Below, piece by piece: positions 36,816 through 48,201 of a stretch of DNA of 64,000 bases; positions within the stretch are counted from its first letter, which is position 1, and each line of letters starts with the position of its first letter. A model generated the notes under the pieces. The model had not been told where the DNA came from. It worked only from the letters and a program-made list of their open reading frames with translations, and did no database searches. The stretch is from NCBI RefSeq assembly GCF_036345155.1, contig NZ_CP107772.1:2108001-2172000 (forward strand). Direction: 5' to 3'. The position numbers and the translations under genes are program-made. Source of the stretch: Streptomyces sp. NBC_00582. Its GTDB lineage: Bacteria > Actinomycetota > Actinomycetes > Streptomycetales > Streptomycetaceae.

Positions 36816-36823
36816 AGACGACC

Positions 36824-37720
36824 TCACCGCACCTCCGCCCGAAACCCCGCCGGCGTCACCCCGGTGTGCAGATGGAAGAACTTCGAGAAGTTGGCCGGAT
36901 CGGGGAACCCCACCGCCGCCCCGACCCGCCCGATCGGCAGATCCGTGTGGGCCAGCAGCCGCTTCGCCTCCAGGACGACCCGTTTGTCGATGAAGCCCTT
37001 GGGGGTCTCGCCGGTGGCGGCGCGGACCGCGCGGACGAGGGTGCGGCGGGAGTAGCCGAGGGCGTCGGCGTAGGCGCTGACACTGTGCTGGGTGGCGAAG
37101 TCCCGCTCCACGGCGTCCCGGAAGAGGGTGAACGTCGATTCGGTTCGCCGCCCCGCCTCCGCGGAGCTGGTGGCGAGGTGGGCGAGGCGCAGCAGGAACG
37201 CGGTCAGCAAGTGCCGTAGCACCGCCGTGTGGAGGGCGGGGGGCAGGGTGGCGCCGTCCTCGTACTCCCGTCGGAGGTGGGTGAGCGCGGCACGCAGAGC
37301 GGCGAGTTGGGGTGCGTCGGGGCGGAGGAGGGGCGGGAGGTCGTAGCGGTACAGGCCGGTGGCTTCGACGGTGCCGCGGGGGAGGAAGCCGGGTTGCATG
37401 GTCAGGACGGTTCCGCGGTACTCGCTCGTCCTCGAGAAGCGGTGGACCTGCCCCGGGCGGATCCACAGCAGTTCGCCGGCGGTCGCCTCGTACTCCGCGA
37501 AGTCGATCATGTGGTGTACGGGGCCGTCGTCGAAGAGCATGACCACGTGGAAGTCGATGCGGTGGACGCGGTCGAGCGGGGCGTCGCCGGCGTGCCAGGT
37601 GCGGCCCGCACCCAGGCGGCCGATCTGCATGCCGACGCCGCCGACGCTGCGTTCGACGGGGAAGGGAAGGGTTCTGATGCCGTCGTCGACGGTTCCGTCT
37701 TGGGGCTGTCTGTCCGCCAT
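36824..37720 (-). CDS. AraC-family transcriptional regulator
   Basis: About 298 residues: an N-terminal cupin-like effector domain (HRIDFHVVMLFDDGPVHHMIDF, GELLWIRPGQVHRFS) and a C-terminal double helix-turn-helix (VSAYADALGYSRRTLVRAVRAATGETPKGFIDKRVVLEAKRLL; VGAAVGFPDPANFSKFFHLHTGVTPAGFR). ATG 37720 (MADRQPQ) is chosen over a start at 37807, which would run through the divergent promoter region. It is divergent from the pentose-phosphate operon and is its natural candidate regulator; a sugar or metabolite is the likely effector. Confidence 0.9.
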   Translation of the reverse strand: MADRQPQDGTVDDGIRTLPFPVERSVGGVGMQIGRLGAGRTWHAGDAPLDRVHRIDFHVVMLFDDGPVHHMIDFAEYEATAGELLWIRPGQVHRFSRTSEYRGTVLTMQPGFLPRGTVEATGLYRYDLPPLLRPDAPQLAALRAALTHLRREYEDGATLPPALHTAVLRHLLTAFLLRLAHLATSSAEAGRRTESTFTLFRDAVERDFATQHSVSAYADALGYSRRTLVRAVRAATGETPKGFIDKRVVLEAKRLLAHTDLPIGRVGAAVGFPDPANFSKFFHLHTGVTPAGFRAEVR

Positions 37721-37773
37721 GTCCGTCTCGTGCCGTCCCGCTGCCGCTGCCGGTGTCCCACTTTCACCACAGG

Positions 37774-37814
37774 CTGACACAGGAAGACCTTCCCCCGTAA
37801 AAGTCATACTTTTA
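37774..37814 (+). promoter_or_regulatory. candidate tkt promoter and palindrome
   Basis: CTGACA (37774-37779) is 18 bases from TAAAAG (37798-37803). The same place holds the inverted repeat TAAAAGT-CAT-ACTTTTA (37798-37814), a strikingly A/T-rich dyad in the divergent AraC-tkt gap and a possible operator. Confidence 0.5.
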
Positions 37815-37866
37815 AGTTTGAACGCGCCAGAGCATCTCTCCCCCTCCCATCGAGGATGTCTTGAAG

Positions 37867-39942
<2,076 letters not shown>

Positions 39943-39961
39943 TCCGAACGCCAGAAAGAAG

Positions 39962-41110
39962 ATGATCACAGTGACCGAAGCGACCGCGTCCACCGCGGAA
40001 GCCCTGAAGCGCCTGTCCGACGAGGGCGTCTCCATCTGGCTGGACGACCTGTCGCGCAAGCGGATCCAGTCGGGCGGCCTCGCCGACCTCGTCGCCACGC
40101 GGCACGTCGTCGGCGTCACCACCAACCCGTCGATCTTCCAGGCCGCCATCGGCTCCGGCGAGGGCTACGAGGAGCAGCTCGCCGACCTGGCCGTGCGGGG
40201 CGTGACGGTCGATGAGGCCGTGCGGATGATGACGACGGCCGATGTGCGGGCCGCAGCCGATATCCTGCATTCCGTATACACAACATCGCACGGTGTCGAC
40301 GGCCGTGTGTCGATCGAGGTCGACCCCCGTCTCGCCCACGACACCGCCGCCACCGTCGCCGAGGCCAAGCAACTCGCCTGGCTCGTCGACCGCCCCAACA
40401 CCATGATCAAGATCCCGGCGACGAAGGCGGGCCTCCCGGCGATCACCGAGGTCATCGGCCTCGGGATCAGCGTCAACGTCACGCTGATCTTCTCGCTGGA
40501 GCGCTACCGCGAGGTCATGGACGCCTACCTGGCGGGCCTTGAGCAAGCGCTTTCCAACGGGGTGGACCTCTCCACCGTCCACTCCGTGGCCTCCTTCTTC
40601 GTCTCCCGGGTCGACTCCGAGATCGACAAGCGGCTCACGGTCCTCGGCACCGACGAGGCGCTCGCGCTGAAGGGCAGGGCGGCGCTGGCGAACGCGCGGC
40701 TGGCCTACGAGGCGTACGAAGGGGTCGTCGCCGGGGAGCGCTGGGCCGCGCTGGCCCGGGCGGGGGCGAACCGGCAGCGTCCGCTGTGGGCATCCACCGG
40801 TGTGAAGGATCCTGCATACAAGGACACGCTGTATGTGGACGACCTGGTCGCGCCGGGCACCGTCAACACCATGCCGGAGGCCACCCTGGCCGCCGTCGCC
40901 GACCACGGCGCCGTCATCGGTGACACGGTGACCGGCGGCTACGACCGGGCCCGCGCCGACCTGGCCGCCGTAGCGGCACTCGGTGTCTCCTACGACGAGG
41001 TCGTCACCCGTCTGGAGGAGGAGGGTGTCGCCAAGTTCGAGGCGGCGTGGGAGGACTTGCTGAACACGGTCACGAAGTCGCTGGAGAGCAAGGGAGCTGA
41101 CGCGGAATGA
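39962..41110 (+). CDS. tal: transaldolase
   Basis: Transfers a dihydroxyacetone unit between sedoheptulose-7-phosphate and glyceraldehyde-3-phosphate. 382 residues, the long actinobacterial type. [13 protein letters not shown] at about 45, the Schiff-base lysine in [29 protein letters not shown] and [16 protein letters not shown] are visible. ATG 39962 follows GAAAGAAG; GTG 39971 is an alternative. Two internal patches (about 40262-40285 and 40811-40830) use rare A/T-ending codons such as GTA TAC ACA ACA, unlike the rest of the gene. The stop overlaps zwf in ATGA. Confidence 0.97.
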   Translation: MITVTEATASTAEALKRLSDEGVSIWLDDLSRKRIQSGGLADLVATRHVVGVTTNPSIFQAAIGSGEGYEEQLADLAVRGVTVDEAVRMMTTADVRAAADILHSVYTTSHGVDGRVSIEVDPRLAHDTAATVAEAKQLAWLVDRPNTMIKIPATKAGLPAITEVIGLGISVNVTLIFSLERYREVMDAYLAGLEQALSNGVDLSTVHSVASFFVSRVDSEIDKRLTVLGTDEALALKGRAALANARLAYEAYEGVVAGERWAALARAGANRQRPLWASTGVKDPAYKDTLYVDDLVAPGTVNTMPEATLAAVADHGAVIGDTVTGGYDRARADLAAVAALGVSYDEVVTRLEEEGVAKFEAAWEDLLNTVTKSLESKGADAE

Positions 41111-42642
41111 GCACCACCGCTGTGTGGGACAACCCCCTGCGGGATCCCCGTGACCGTCGCCTGCCCCGTATCGCGGGCCCGTCGGGCCTGGTGATCTTCG
41201 GAGTGACGGGCGACCTGTCGCGCAAGAAGCTGATGCCGGCCGTGTACGACCTCGCCAACCGCGGGCTGCTGCCGCCGGGCTTCTCGCTCGTCGGGTTCGC
41301 CCGCCGGGACTGGGAGGACCAGGACTTCGCGCAGGTCGTGCACGACGCGGTGCGCGAGCACGCGCGGACGCCGTTCCGCGAGGAGGTCTGGCAGCAGCTC
41401 GCCGAGGGCATGCGGTTCGTGCCGGGCGACTTCGACGACGACACGGCGTTCAAGCAGCTCAAGACGGCCGTCGAGGAGCTGGACACCTCGCGCGGCACGG
41501 GCGGCAACTTCGCCTTCTATCTCTCCGTGCCGCCGAAGTTCTTCCCGAAGGTCGTCGAGCAGCTCAAGAAGCACGGGCTGGCGAAGGCGCCGGAGGGGTC
41601 CTGGCGGCGGGCGGTCATCGAGAAGCCGTTCGGGCACAATCTGGCGAGCGCCCGTGAGCTGAACGCGGTCGTGCACGACGTGTTCGAACCGGACCAGGTG
41701 TTCCGCATCGACCACTACCTGGGCAAGGAGACCGTCCAGAACATCCTGGCGCTGCGGTTCGCCAACACCATGTTCGAACCGATCTGGAACCGGTCGTTCG
41801 TCGACCATGTGCAGATCACCATGGCCGAGGACATCGGGATCGGCGGCCGGGCCGGCTACTACGACGGCATCGGCTCGGCCCGTGACGTCATCCAGAACCA
41901 CCTGCTGCAGCTCATGGCGCTGACGGCCATGGAGGAGCCCGCCTCCTTCGACGCGGCCTCGCTGCTCACCGAGAAGCTCAAGGTGCTGAAGGCGGTGAAA
42001 CTGCCGGAGGACCTCGGCAAGCACACCGTGCGGGCGCAGTACGCGGGCGCCTGGCAGGGCGGCGAGAAGGTGCGCGGCTATCTCGACGAGGACGGCATCG
42101 ACCCGGCCTCGACGACGGACACGTACGCCGCCGTGAAGCTGAACGTCGACAACCGGCGGTGGGCGGGCGTCCCGTTCTATCTGCGCACCGGCAAGCGGCT
42201 CGGCCGGCGGGTGACGGAGATCGCGGTGGTCTTCCAGTCGGCGCCGCACTCCCCGTTCGACTCCACCGCGACGGAGGAGCTCGGCAAGAACGCGATCGTC
42301 ATCCGTGTCCAGCCCGACGAGGGCATCACCGTCCGCTTCGGCTCCAAGGTGCCGGGGACCTCGATGGAGATCCGGGACGTGACCATGGACTTCGCCTACG
42401 GCGAGTCCTTCACGGAGTCCAGCCCGGAGGCGTACGAGCGGCTCATCCTCGACGTGCTGCTCGGCGATGCCAACCTTTTCCCGCGCCACCAGGAAGTGGA
42501 AGAGTCCTGGAAGATCCTCGACCCGATCGAGGAGTACTGGGCGGCCCACGGCAGGCCCGCGCAGTATCCCTCGGGGAGCTGGGGACCCGAGGAAGCCGAC
42601 GAGATGCTCGCACGAGACGGACGGAGCTGGCGCAGGCCATGA
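41107..42642 (+). CDS. zwf: glucose-6-phosphate 1-dehydrogenase
   Basis: Oxidises glucose-6-phosphate to 6-phosphogluconolactone with NADP. 511 residues. Cofactor motif [19 protein letters not shown] near 29; substrate/catalytic motif [15 protein letters not shown] near 200 with catalytic His further on; EKPFGHNL and the C-terminal [13 protein letters not shown] are also typical. Coupled by ATGA overlaps to tal before it and opcA after it, so stoichiometric synthesis with OpcA is likely. Confidence 0.97.
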   Translation: MSTTAVWDNPLRDPRDRRLPRIAGPSGLVIFGVTGDLSRKKLMPAVYDLANRGLLPPGFSLVGFARRDWEDQDFAQVVHDAVREHARTPFREEVWQQLAEGMRFVPGDFDDDTAFKQLKTAVEELDTSRGTGGNFAFYLSVPPKFFPKVVEQLKKHGLAKAPEGSWRRAVIEKPFGHNLASARELNAVVHDVFEPDQVFRIDHYLGKETVQNILALRFANTMFEPIWNRSFVDHVQITMAEDIGIGGRAGYYDGIGSARDVIQNHLLQLMALTAMEEPASFDAASLLTEKLKVLKAVKLPEDLGKHTVRAQYAGAWQGGEKVRGYLDEDGIDPASTTDTYAAVKLNVDNRRWAGVPFYLRTGKRLGRRVTEIAVVFQSAPHSPFDSTATEELGKNAIVIRVQPDEGITVRFGSKVPGTSMEIRDVTMDFAYGESFTESSPEAYERLILDVLLGDANLFPRHQEVEESWKILDPIEEYWAAHGRPAQYPSGSWGPEEADEMLARDGRSWRRP

Positions 42643-43574
42643 AGATCGACCTGACCGACACCACGGCAAGCAAGATCAACAAGGCGCTGGTGCAGGGTCG
42701 CCGCGCCATCGGCACACCCGCCGTGGGCATGGTCCTGACGATGGTGATCGTCACGGACGAGGAGAACGCCTACGACGCGATCAAGGCGGCCGAGGAGGCC
42801 TCGCACGAGCACCCCTCGCGCACCCTGGTCGTCATCAAGCGGCACGCCCGCACCCCGCGCGAGCGCACCCAGTCGCGGCTGGACGCGGAGGTGCGGGTCG
42901 GCTCCGAGGCCGGCACCGGCGAGACGGTGATCCTCAGGACCTACGGCGAGGTGTCCGACCACGCCGACTCGGTGGTCCTGCCGCTGCTGCTCCCCGACGC
43001 GCCGGTCGTCGTGTGGTGGCCGGTCGACGCGCCCGAGTACCCCTCGAAGGACCCGCTGGGCGCGCTCGCGCAGCGCCGCATCACCGATCTGTATGCGGTC
43101 GAGCATCCCCTGCAGACGCTGGAGACCCGGATGCGTTCCTACGCGCCCGGTGACACCGATCTCGCGTGGACGCGGCTGACGCCGTGGCGTTCGATGCTGG
43201 CGGCGGCCCTGGACCAGGCGCGGGTGCCGATCGTGTCGGGCGCGGTGGAGGCCGAGGCGGAGAACCCGGCCGCCGAACTGCTGGCGCGCTGGCTGGAGGC
43301 CCGCCTCGGCGTGCGGATCGACCGGATCGTCACCGCAGGCCCCGTCGTCACGGCCGTGCGGCTGGGCACCGCGGACGGCGAGGTCGTCATCGACCGCCCC
43401 GAGGGCCCCCTCGCCACGCTCAGCCTGCCGGGCCAGCCCTCGCGCACGCTCGCGCTGAAGGTCCGCACGACCTCCGAACTCATCGCCGAGGAGCTCAGGC
43501 GCCTCGACGCGGACGAGATGTACGCCGTCGCCCTCAAGGGCGAGGGCACCAAGGAGAACCCCTCTCATGTCTGA
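42639..43574 (+). CDS. opcA: OpcA, glucose-6-phosphate dehydrogenase assembly protein
   Basis: Cofactor or assembly protein needed for full activity of Zwf in cyanobacteria and actinobacteria; 311 residues, no catalytic motif. The body contains the family pattern [25 protein letters not shown] and [27 protein letters not shown], with RITDLY and a C-terminal [10 protein letters not shown]. It starts inside the zwf stop (ATGA) and overlaps pgi by 8 bases, so all three are translationally linked. Confidence 0.95.
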   Translation: MKIDLTDTTASKINKALVQGRRAIGTPAVGMVLTMVIVTDEENAYDAIKAAEEASHEHPSRTLVVIKRHARTPRERTQSRLDAEVRVGSEAGTGETVILRTYGEVSDHADSVVLPLLLPDAPVVVWWPVDAPEYPSKDPLGALAQRRITDLYAVEHPLQTLETRMRSYAPGDTDLAWTRLTPWRSMLAAALDQARVPIVSGAVEAEAENPAAELLARWLEARLGVRIDRIVTAGPVVTAVRLGTADGEVVIDRPEGPLATLSLPGQPSRTLALKVRTTSELIAEELRRLDADEMYAVALKGEGTKENPSHV

Positions 43575-45207
43575 CTCACCCCAGCTCGCGGTGCGGCCCG
43601 AGTGGGCCGCGCTGGCGGACCACCGCGCCCACGGGACGCCGCATCTGCGGGAGCTGTTCGCGACGGATCCCGGGCGCGCGCAGCGGTACGTGGTGCGCGT
43701 CGGCGACCTGCGCATCGACTACTCGAAGAACCTCGTCACCGACGAGACGCTGGCCCTGCTGACCGAACTGGCCGCCGCCACCGACGTGTTCGGGCTGCGC
43801 GACGCCATGTTCCGCGGCGAGAGGATCAACGTCACCGAGGGCCGCGCCGTCCTGCACACCGCGCTGCGCGCCCCGGCCGACGCGGTCGTGGAGGTCGACG
43901 GCGAGAACGTCGTGCCGCACGTCCACGCGGTGCTGGCGAAGATGGGCGACTTCGCCGAGCGGGTCCGCTCCGGCGAGTGGACCGGCCACACCGGCCGGCG
44001 GATCAGGAACGTCGTCAACATCGGTATCGGCGGCTCGGATCTGGGTCCCGCGATGGCGTACGAGGCGCTACGTGCTTACGCGGCACGGGACTTGACGTTC
44101 CGTTTCGTGTCGAACGTCGACGGTGCCGACCTGCACGAGGCCACCCGTGACCTGGACCCGGCCGAGACGCTGTTCATCGTCGCGTCCAAGACGTTCACCA
44201 CCATCGAGACGATCACCAACGCCACCTCGGCCCGCTCCTGGCTCCTCGAGGGCCTCGGCGGCGACGAGAAGGCGGTCGCGAAGCACTTCGTGGCGCTGTC
44301 GACGAACGCCGAGAAGGTCGCGGACTTCGGTATCGACACGGCCAACATGTTCGAGTTCTGGGACTGGGTCGGCGGCCGTTACTCCTACGACTCGGCCATC
44401 GGCCTCTCCCTGATGATCGCCATCGGCCCGGACCGCTTCCGCGAGATGCTCGACGGCTTCCACCTCGTCGACGAGCACTTCCGCACCGCCCCGGCCGAGG
44501 CCAACGCCCCTCTGATCCTGGGCCTGTTGGGCATCTGGTACGGCAACTTCCTCGACGCCCAGTCGCACGCCGTCCTGCCGTACAGCCACTACCTTTCGAA
44601 GTTCACCGCCTACCTCCAGCAGCTCGACATGGAGTCCAACGGCAAGTCGGTGGACCGCGAGGGCCGTCCGGTCGCCTGGCAGACCGGGCCGGTGGTGTGG
44701 GGCACGCCCGGCACCAACGGGCAGCACGCCTACTACCAGTTGATCCACCAGGGCACCAAGCTCATCCCGGCGGACTTCATCGGCTTCGCCCGTCCCGTCG
44801 ACGAGCTCAGCGACGAACTCAAGGCCCAGCACGACCTGTTGATGGCCAACTTCTTCGCCCAGACGCAGGCACTCGCCTTCGGCAAGACCGCCGACGAGGT
44901 CCGCGCAGAGGGGGTGCCCGAGGAACAGGTCACGCACCGCACCTTCCACGGCGACCACCCGACGACCACGATCCTCGCCGCCGAGCTGACCCCCTCGGTC
45001 CTCGGCCAGCTCGTCGCCCTCTACGAGCACAAGGTGTTCGTGCAGGGCGCCGTGTGGAACATCGACTCCTTCGACCAGTGGGGCGTGGAGCTCGGCAAGG
45101 TCCTCGCCAAGCGCGTCGAACCCGCCCTCACCGAAGGCGCGGACGTCCCCGGCCTCGATCCCTCCACCGCCGCCCTCGTGGCCGCGTACCGCGAACTCAG
45201 GAAGTAG
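43567..45207 (+). CDS. pgi: glucose-6-phosphate isomerase
   Basis: Interconverts glucose-6-phosphate and fructose-6-phosphate. 546 residues, normal for the long-type [21 protein letters not shown] near 150, [15 protein letters not shown], the catalytic region [15 protein letters not shown] with [19 protein letters not shown], and [15 protein letters not shown] near the C-terminus are diagnostic. It overlaps opcA by 8 bases and lies 9 bases before gnd. In this operon it can recycle fructose-6-phosphate from the non-oxidative branch back to Zwf. Confidence 0.97.
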   Translation: MSDSPQLAVRPEWAALADHRAHGTPHLRELFATDPGRAQRYVVRVGDLRIDYSKNLVTDETLALLTELAAATDVFGLRDAMFRGERINVTEGRAVLHTALRAPADAVVEVDGENVVPHVHAVLAKMGDFAERVRSGEWTGHTGRRIRNVVNIGIGGSDLGPAMAYEALRAYAARDLTFRFVSNVDGADLHEATRDLDPAETLFIVASKTFTTIETITNATSARSWLLEGLGGDEKAVAKHFVALSTNAEKVADFGIDTANMFEFWDWVGGRYSYDSAIGLSLMIAIGPDRFREMLDGFHLVDEHFRTAPAEANAPLILGLLGIWYGNFLDAQSHAVLPYSHYLSKFTAYLQQLDMESNGKSVDREGRPVAWQTGPVVWGTPGTNGQHAYYQLIHQGTKLIPADFIGFARPVDELSDELKAQHDLLMANFFAQTQALAFGKTADEVRAEGVPEEQVTHRTFHGDHPTTTILAAELTPSVLGQLVALYEHKVFVQGAVWNIDSFDQWGVELGKVLAKRVEPALTEGADVPGLDPSTAALVAAYRELRK

Positions 45208-45216
45208 TGAACTGAC

Positions 45217-46098
45217 ATGCAGCTCGGTCTCATCGGTCTCGGCAAGATGGGCGGCAACATGCGCGAGCGGATCCGCCGCGCGGGCCACACCGTCGTCGGT
45301 TACGACCGCAACCCCGAAGTCTCCGACGTCAAGGACCTCGCCGAACTCGTCGAGCAGCTCGAAGCGCCGCGCACCGTCTGGGTGATGGTCCCGGCCGGCG
45401 CCCCCACCCAGTCCGTCGTCGACGAGCTGGGCGACCTGCTCCAGGCGGGTGACGTCGTCGTGGACGGCGGCAACTCCCGCTGGACGGACGACGAGAAGCA
45501 CGCCGCCGAGCTCGGCGCCAAGGGCATCGGGTTCGTCGACGCCGGGGTCTCCGGCGGCGTCTGGGGGCTGCAGAACGGCTACGCCCTCATGGTCGGCGGC
45601 GACAAGGAGCACGTCGACCGGCTCCAGCCGATCTTCGACGCGCTCAAGCCGGAGGGCCCGTACGGCTATGTCCACGCGGGCAAGGTCGGCGCCGGGCACT
45701 TCTCGAAGATGGTCCACAACGGCATCGAGTACGCCATGATGCAGGCCTACGCCGAGGGCTGGGAACTCCTGGAGAAGGTCGACTCCGTCACCGACGTGCG
45801 CGAGGTCTTCCGCTCCTGGCAGGAGGGCACGGTCATCCGGTCCTGGCTGCTCGACCTCGCGGTCAACGCCCTCGACGAGGACGAGCACCTCGACAAGCTG
45901 CGCGGCTGGGCGCAGGACTCCGGCGAGGGCCGCTGGACCGTCGAGGCCGCCATCGACCACGCCGTGCCGCTGCCCGCGATCACCGCCTCCCTCTTCGCGC
46001 GGTTCTCCTCCCGCCAGGACGACTCCCCGCAGATGAAGATGATCGCGGCGCTGCGCAACCAGTTCGGTGGCCACGCCGTCGAAGCCGCGAAGGAGTAG
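45217..46098 (+). CDS. gnd: 6-phosphogluconate dehydrogenase (short decarboxylating type)
   Basis: Oxidative decarboxylation of 6-phosphogluconate to ribulose-5-phosphate. 293 residues, the short form lacking the long C-terminal helical domain of E. coli Gnd, often called GndA or YqeC-like. Rossmann motif GLIGLGKMGGNM at 4-15, VDGGNSRWTDD, SGGVWGLQNGYALMVGG and KMVHNGIEYAMMQAYAEGW with the catalytic lysine and asparagine. Short forms often use NAD, but cofactor choice cannot be settled here. It completes the oxidative branch in the operon. Confidence 0.95.
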   Translation: MQLGLIGLGKMGGNMRERIRRAGHTVVGYDRNPEVSDVKDLAELVEQLEAPRTVWVMVPAGAPTQSVVDELGDLLQAGDVVVDGGNSRWTDDEKHAAELGAKGIGFVDAGVSGGVWGLQNGYALMVGGDKEHVDRLQPIFDALKPEGPYGYVHAGKVGAGHFSKMVHNGIEYAMMQAYAEGWELLEKVDSVTDVREVFRSWQEGTVIRSWLLDLAVNALDEDEHLDKLRGWAQDSGEGRWTVEAAIDHAVPLPAITASLFARFSSRQDDSPQMKMIAALRNQFGGHAVEAAKE

Positions 46099-46104
46099 TC
46101 CCCC

Positions 46105-46698
46105 GTGGGAGATCTTCTGCTGGTCCGCCACGGCGAGACGGAGTGGAGCAGGTCGGGACAGCACACCAGCTGGACCGACCTGCCCCTCACCGAGAGCGGT
46201 GAACTGCAGGCCAAGTCGCTCGCTCCGTTCTTCTCCCACCGGACCTTCTGCCTGGCCCTGACCAGCCCGCTCGACCGTGCCGTGCGCACGGCCGAACTCG
46301 CGGGCATCGGCGGGGCGGTCGCCTCACCCGACCTGCACGAGTGGGACTACGGCGCATACGAGGGCATCACCACCGTCGAGATCCACCGCGACCGGCCCAC
46401 CTGGAACCTGTGGACCGACGGCGTGCCTCCCGGCACGGACGGCCACCCCGGTGAGTCGCCCGAGGAGATCGGGCGGCGGGCCGACCGGGTGCTGTCCCGG
46501 GTCGACGCGGCGCTCGCGGACTGCGGCGGAGACGCGGTACTCGTCGCCCACGGGCATTTCCTACGCGTTCTGACGGCCCGTCGGCTCGGACTGCCGCCCG
46601 GACAGGGCCGGCTGTTCCAGCTGGCGACGGGAACGTACAGCAGGCTGTCGACGGAGCACGGATGGCCCGTGATCGCCGAATGGAACGTACGGCCATAG
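46105..46698 (+). CDS. histidine phosphatase (phosphoglycerate-mutase-like)
   Basis: Branch-1 histidine phosphatase, 197 residues, cytoplasmic. Catalytic motif LLVRHGETEWS with His9, TDLPLTESGE, the arginine region SPLDRAVRTAELA, the proton-donor area HEWDYGAYEG and the second histidine in VAHGHFLRVL. GTG 46105 is 6 bases after gnd, with AAGGAG in the end of gnd, so it belongs to the operon. Such proteins dephosphorylate sugar phosphates or nucleotides; here a sugar-phosphate overflow or repair role is a reasonable guess. Confidence 0.9.
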   Translation: MGDLLLVRHGETEWSRSGQHTSWTDLPLTESGELQAKSLAPFFSHRTFCLALTSPLDRAVRTAELAGIGGAVASPDLHEWDYGAYEGITTVEIHRDRPTWNLWTDGVPPGTDGHPGESPEEIGRRADRVLSRVDAALADCGGDAVLVAHGHFLRVLTARRLGLPPGQGRLFQLATGTYSRLSTEHGWPVIAEWNVRP

Positions 46699-46702
46699 CC
46701 GG

Positions 46703-46731
46703 TTGACACCGCCCGGGGGGCCCGCCAGAGT
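46703..46731 (+). promoter_or_regulatory. promoter giving a likely leaderless mRNA
   Basis: TTGACA (46703-46708), 17 bases, CAGAGT (46726-46731); the ATG of the next gene is at 46740, about where transcription would begin, and no ribosome-binding site lies between. Confidence 0.5.
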
Positions 46732-46739
46732 CGCGGCTG

Positions 46740-48182
46740 ATGGAGATCGACGATCTGACACCGGCCGAACAGCGCGTCTGGCGGGCCTTCCCCACCGGCG
46801 CGGAGGTGGACTTCCGCGACGACTCCGACGACTGGGGCCCCGAACGGACCGTAAGGGCAGCGGTGTTGCGGACGCTGCTCCTCAACGGCCCCCGGAAGCA
46901 GGGTGAGATAGCGGCCCTCAAAGTGCGGGGCGCCCGCGTCACGGGTGCGCTGGACCTGCGGTACGCGACGGTCGACAGCGTCGTCCATCTCACCCACTGC
47001 CGGTTCGACGAGGCGCCCGACCTCATCGGCGCCCATCTGCGCTACGTCAGCATGCGCGACTCGGACATGCCCGGTCTGTCGGTGACCCGGGCCCGCGTCG
47101 ACGGCAGCCTGCGGCTGACCCGCTGCCGGTTCCACGGGCCGGTCCGCGCGGACGGGGCGCAGATCGCCGGCGCGCTGTTCCTCGAGGAGGCGCAGGCCAC
47201 CGCCGGGGACACCGGCCGCCCCGCCCTCCACCTCCATCAGCTCGGTGTCGACGACGACCTGTGCGCCCGCGGTCTGCGCGCCCGGGGCCTGATCCGGCTC
47301 GACGGCGCCACCGTCGCCGGATCCCTCGACCTGGAGGACGCCGAGCTGAGCAACCCGGGCGCCAACGTGCTGGAGGCCGACGCCCTGGAGGTCGGCGCCA
47401 ACCTCCTGGGCCGCCGGCTCGCCACGCAGGGCCGGATCGACCTGCGCGACGCCCGGATACCCGGCCGGGTGGACCTGCTGCACGCCCGGCTGTCCAACCC
47501 CGGCGGCATCGCCCTGCGCGCCAGCAGCTGTGTGATCGGCGAGCTGTGGCTGCGCCGGGGCCCCCGGGTGGAGGGCATGCTGAACCTGCGGCGGGCCGAG
47601 ATCAACCAGCTCAGCGTGGAGCCGGAGATGCTCCCCGACCAGGTGCGCCTGCTCGACCTCACCTACACCTTCCTCACGCCGCACGCGCCCGCCGAGGACC
47701 GGCTGCCGATGCTGGAACGCGACGGCCAGGGCTTCGACCCGCACGCGTACGAACAACTGACGGCCGCATACCGCAGGACCGGCGACGACCAGGCCGCCCG
47801 CATCGTCCAGCTCGCCAAGCAGCGCCGCCGCCGCTCCACCCTCCCCTGGCACGGACGGCTGTGGGGACACCTCCAGGACGCGGCCGTCGGCTACGGCTTC
47901 CGTCCGCTGCGCGCCGCCGTCTGGCTGCTGTCCCTGCTCGCCGTCGGCTCGATCGCCTACGCCGGGCACCCTCCGCCGCCCCTCAAGGCGGACGAGGCAC
48001 CCGAGTTCAACCCCGTCTTCTACACCCTGGACCTGCTGCTGCCGGTGATCTCCTTCGGGCAGGAGGAGGCGTTCGCCCCGCGGGGCGGGTACCAGACGCT
48101 GTCGTACGTCCTCGTCGCGACGGGCTGGATCCTGGCCACGACCGTCGCCGCCGGCGTGACCCGGACGATCAGCCGCCAGTAG
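46740..48182 (+). CDS. membrane protein with beta-helix-like repeats
   Basis: A 480-residue protein of unknown role, often labelled membrane-associated oxidoreductase in Streptomyces without evidence I can see here. From about 60 to 300 it has successive units of the form (V/A)xGALDLRxA, LTHCRF and VDGSLRLTRCRFHG, a pattern of stacked short beta strands as in pentapeptide or right-handed beta-helix proteins. Near 400-420 and 455-478 are two hydrophobic segments (AVWLLSLLAVGSIAYAG; YVLVATGWILATTVAAG), so the large N-terminal part is probably cytoplasmic. No cofactor motif is visible. ATG at the predicted transcription start. Confidence 0.85.
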   Translation: MEIDDLTPAEQRVWRAFPTGAEVDFRDDSDDWGPERTVRAAVLRTLLLNGPRKQGEIAALKVRGARVTGALDLRYATVDSVVHLTHCRFDEAPDLIGAHLRYVSMRDSDMPGLSVTRARVDGSLRLTRCRFHGPVRADGAQIAGALFLEEAQATAGDTGRPALHLHQLGVDDDLCARGLRARGLIRLDGATVAGSLDLEDAELSNPGANVLEADALEVGANLLGRRLATQGRIDLRDARIPGRVDLLHARLSNPGGIALRASSCVIGELWLRRGPRVEGMLNLRRAEINQLSVEPEMLPDQVRLLDLTYTFLTPHAPAEDRLPMLERDGQGFDPHAYEQLTAAYRRTGDDQAARIVQLAKQRRRRSTLPWHGRLWGHLQDAAVGYGFRPLRAAVWLLSLLAVGSIAYAGHPPPPLKADEAPEFNPVFYTLDLLLPVISFGQEEAFAPRGGYQTLSYVLVATGWILATTVAAGVTRTISRQ

Positions 48183-48201
48183 GCAGGTCCCGGTGAGCAG
48201 G

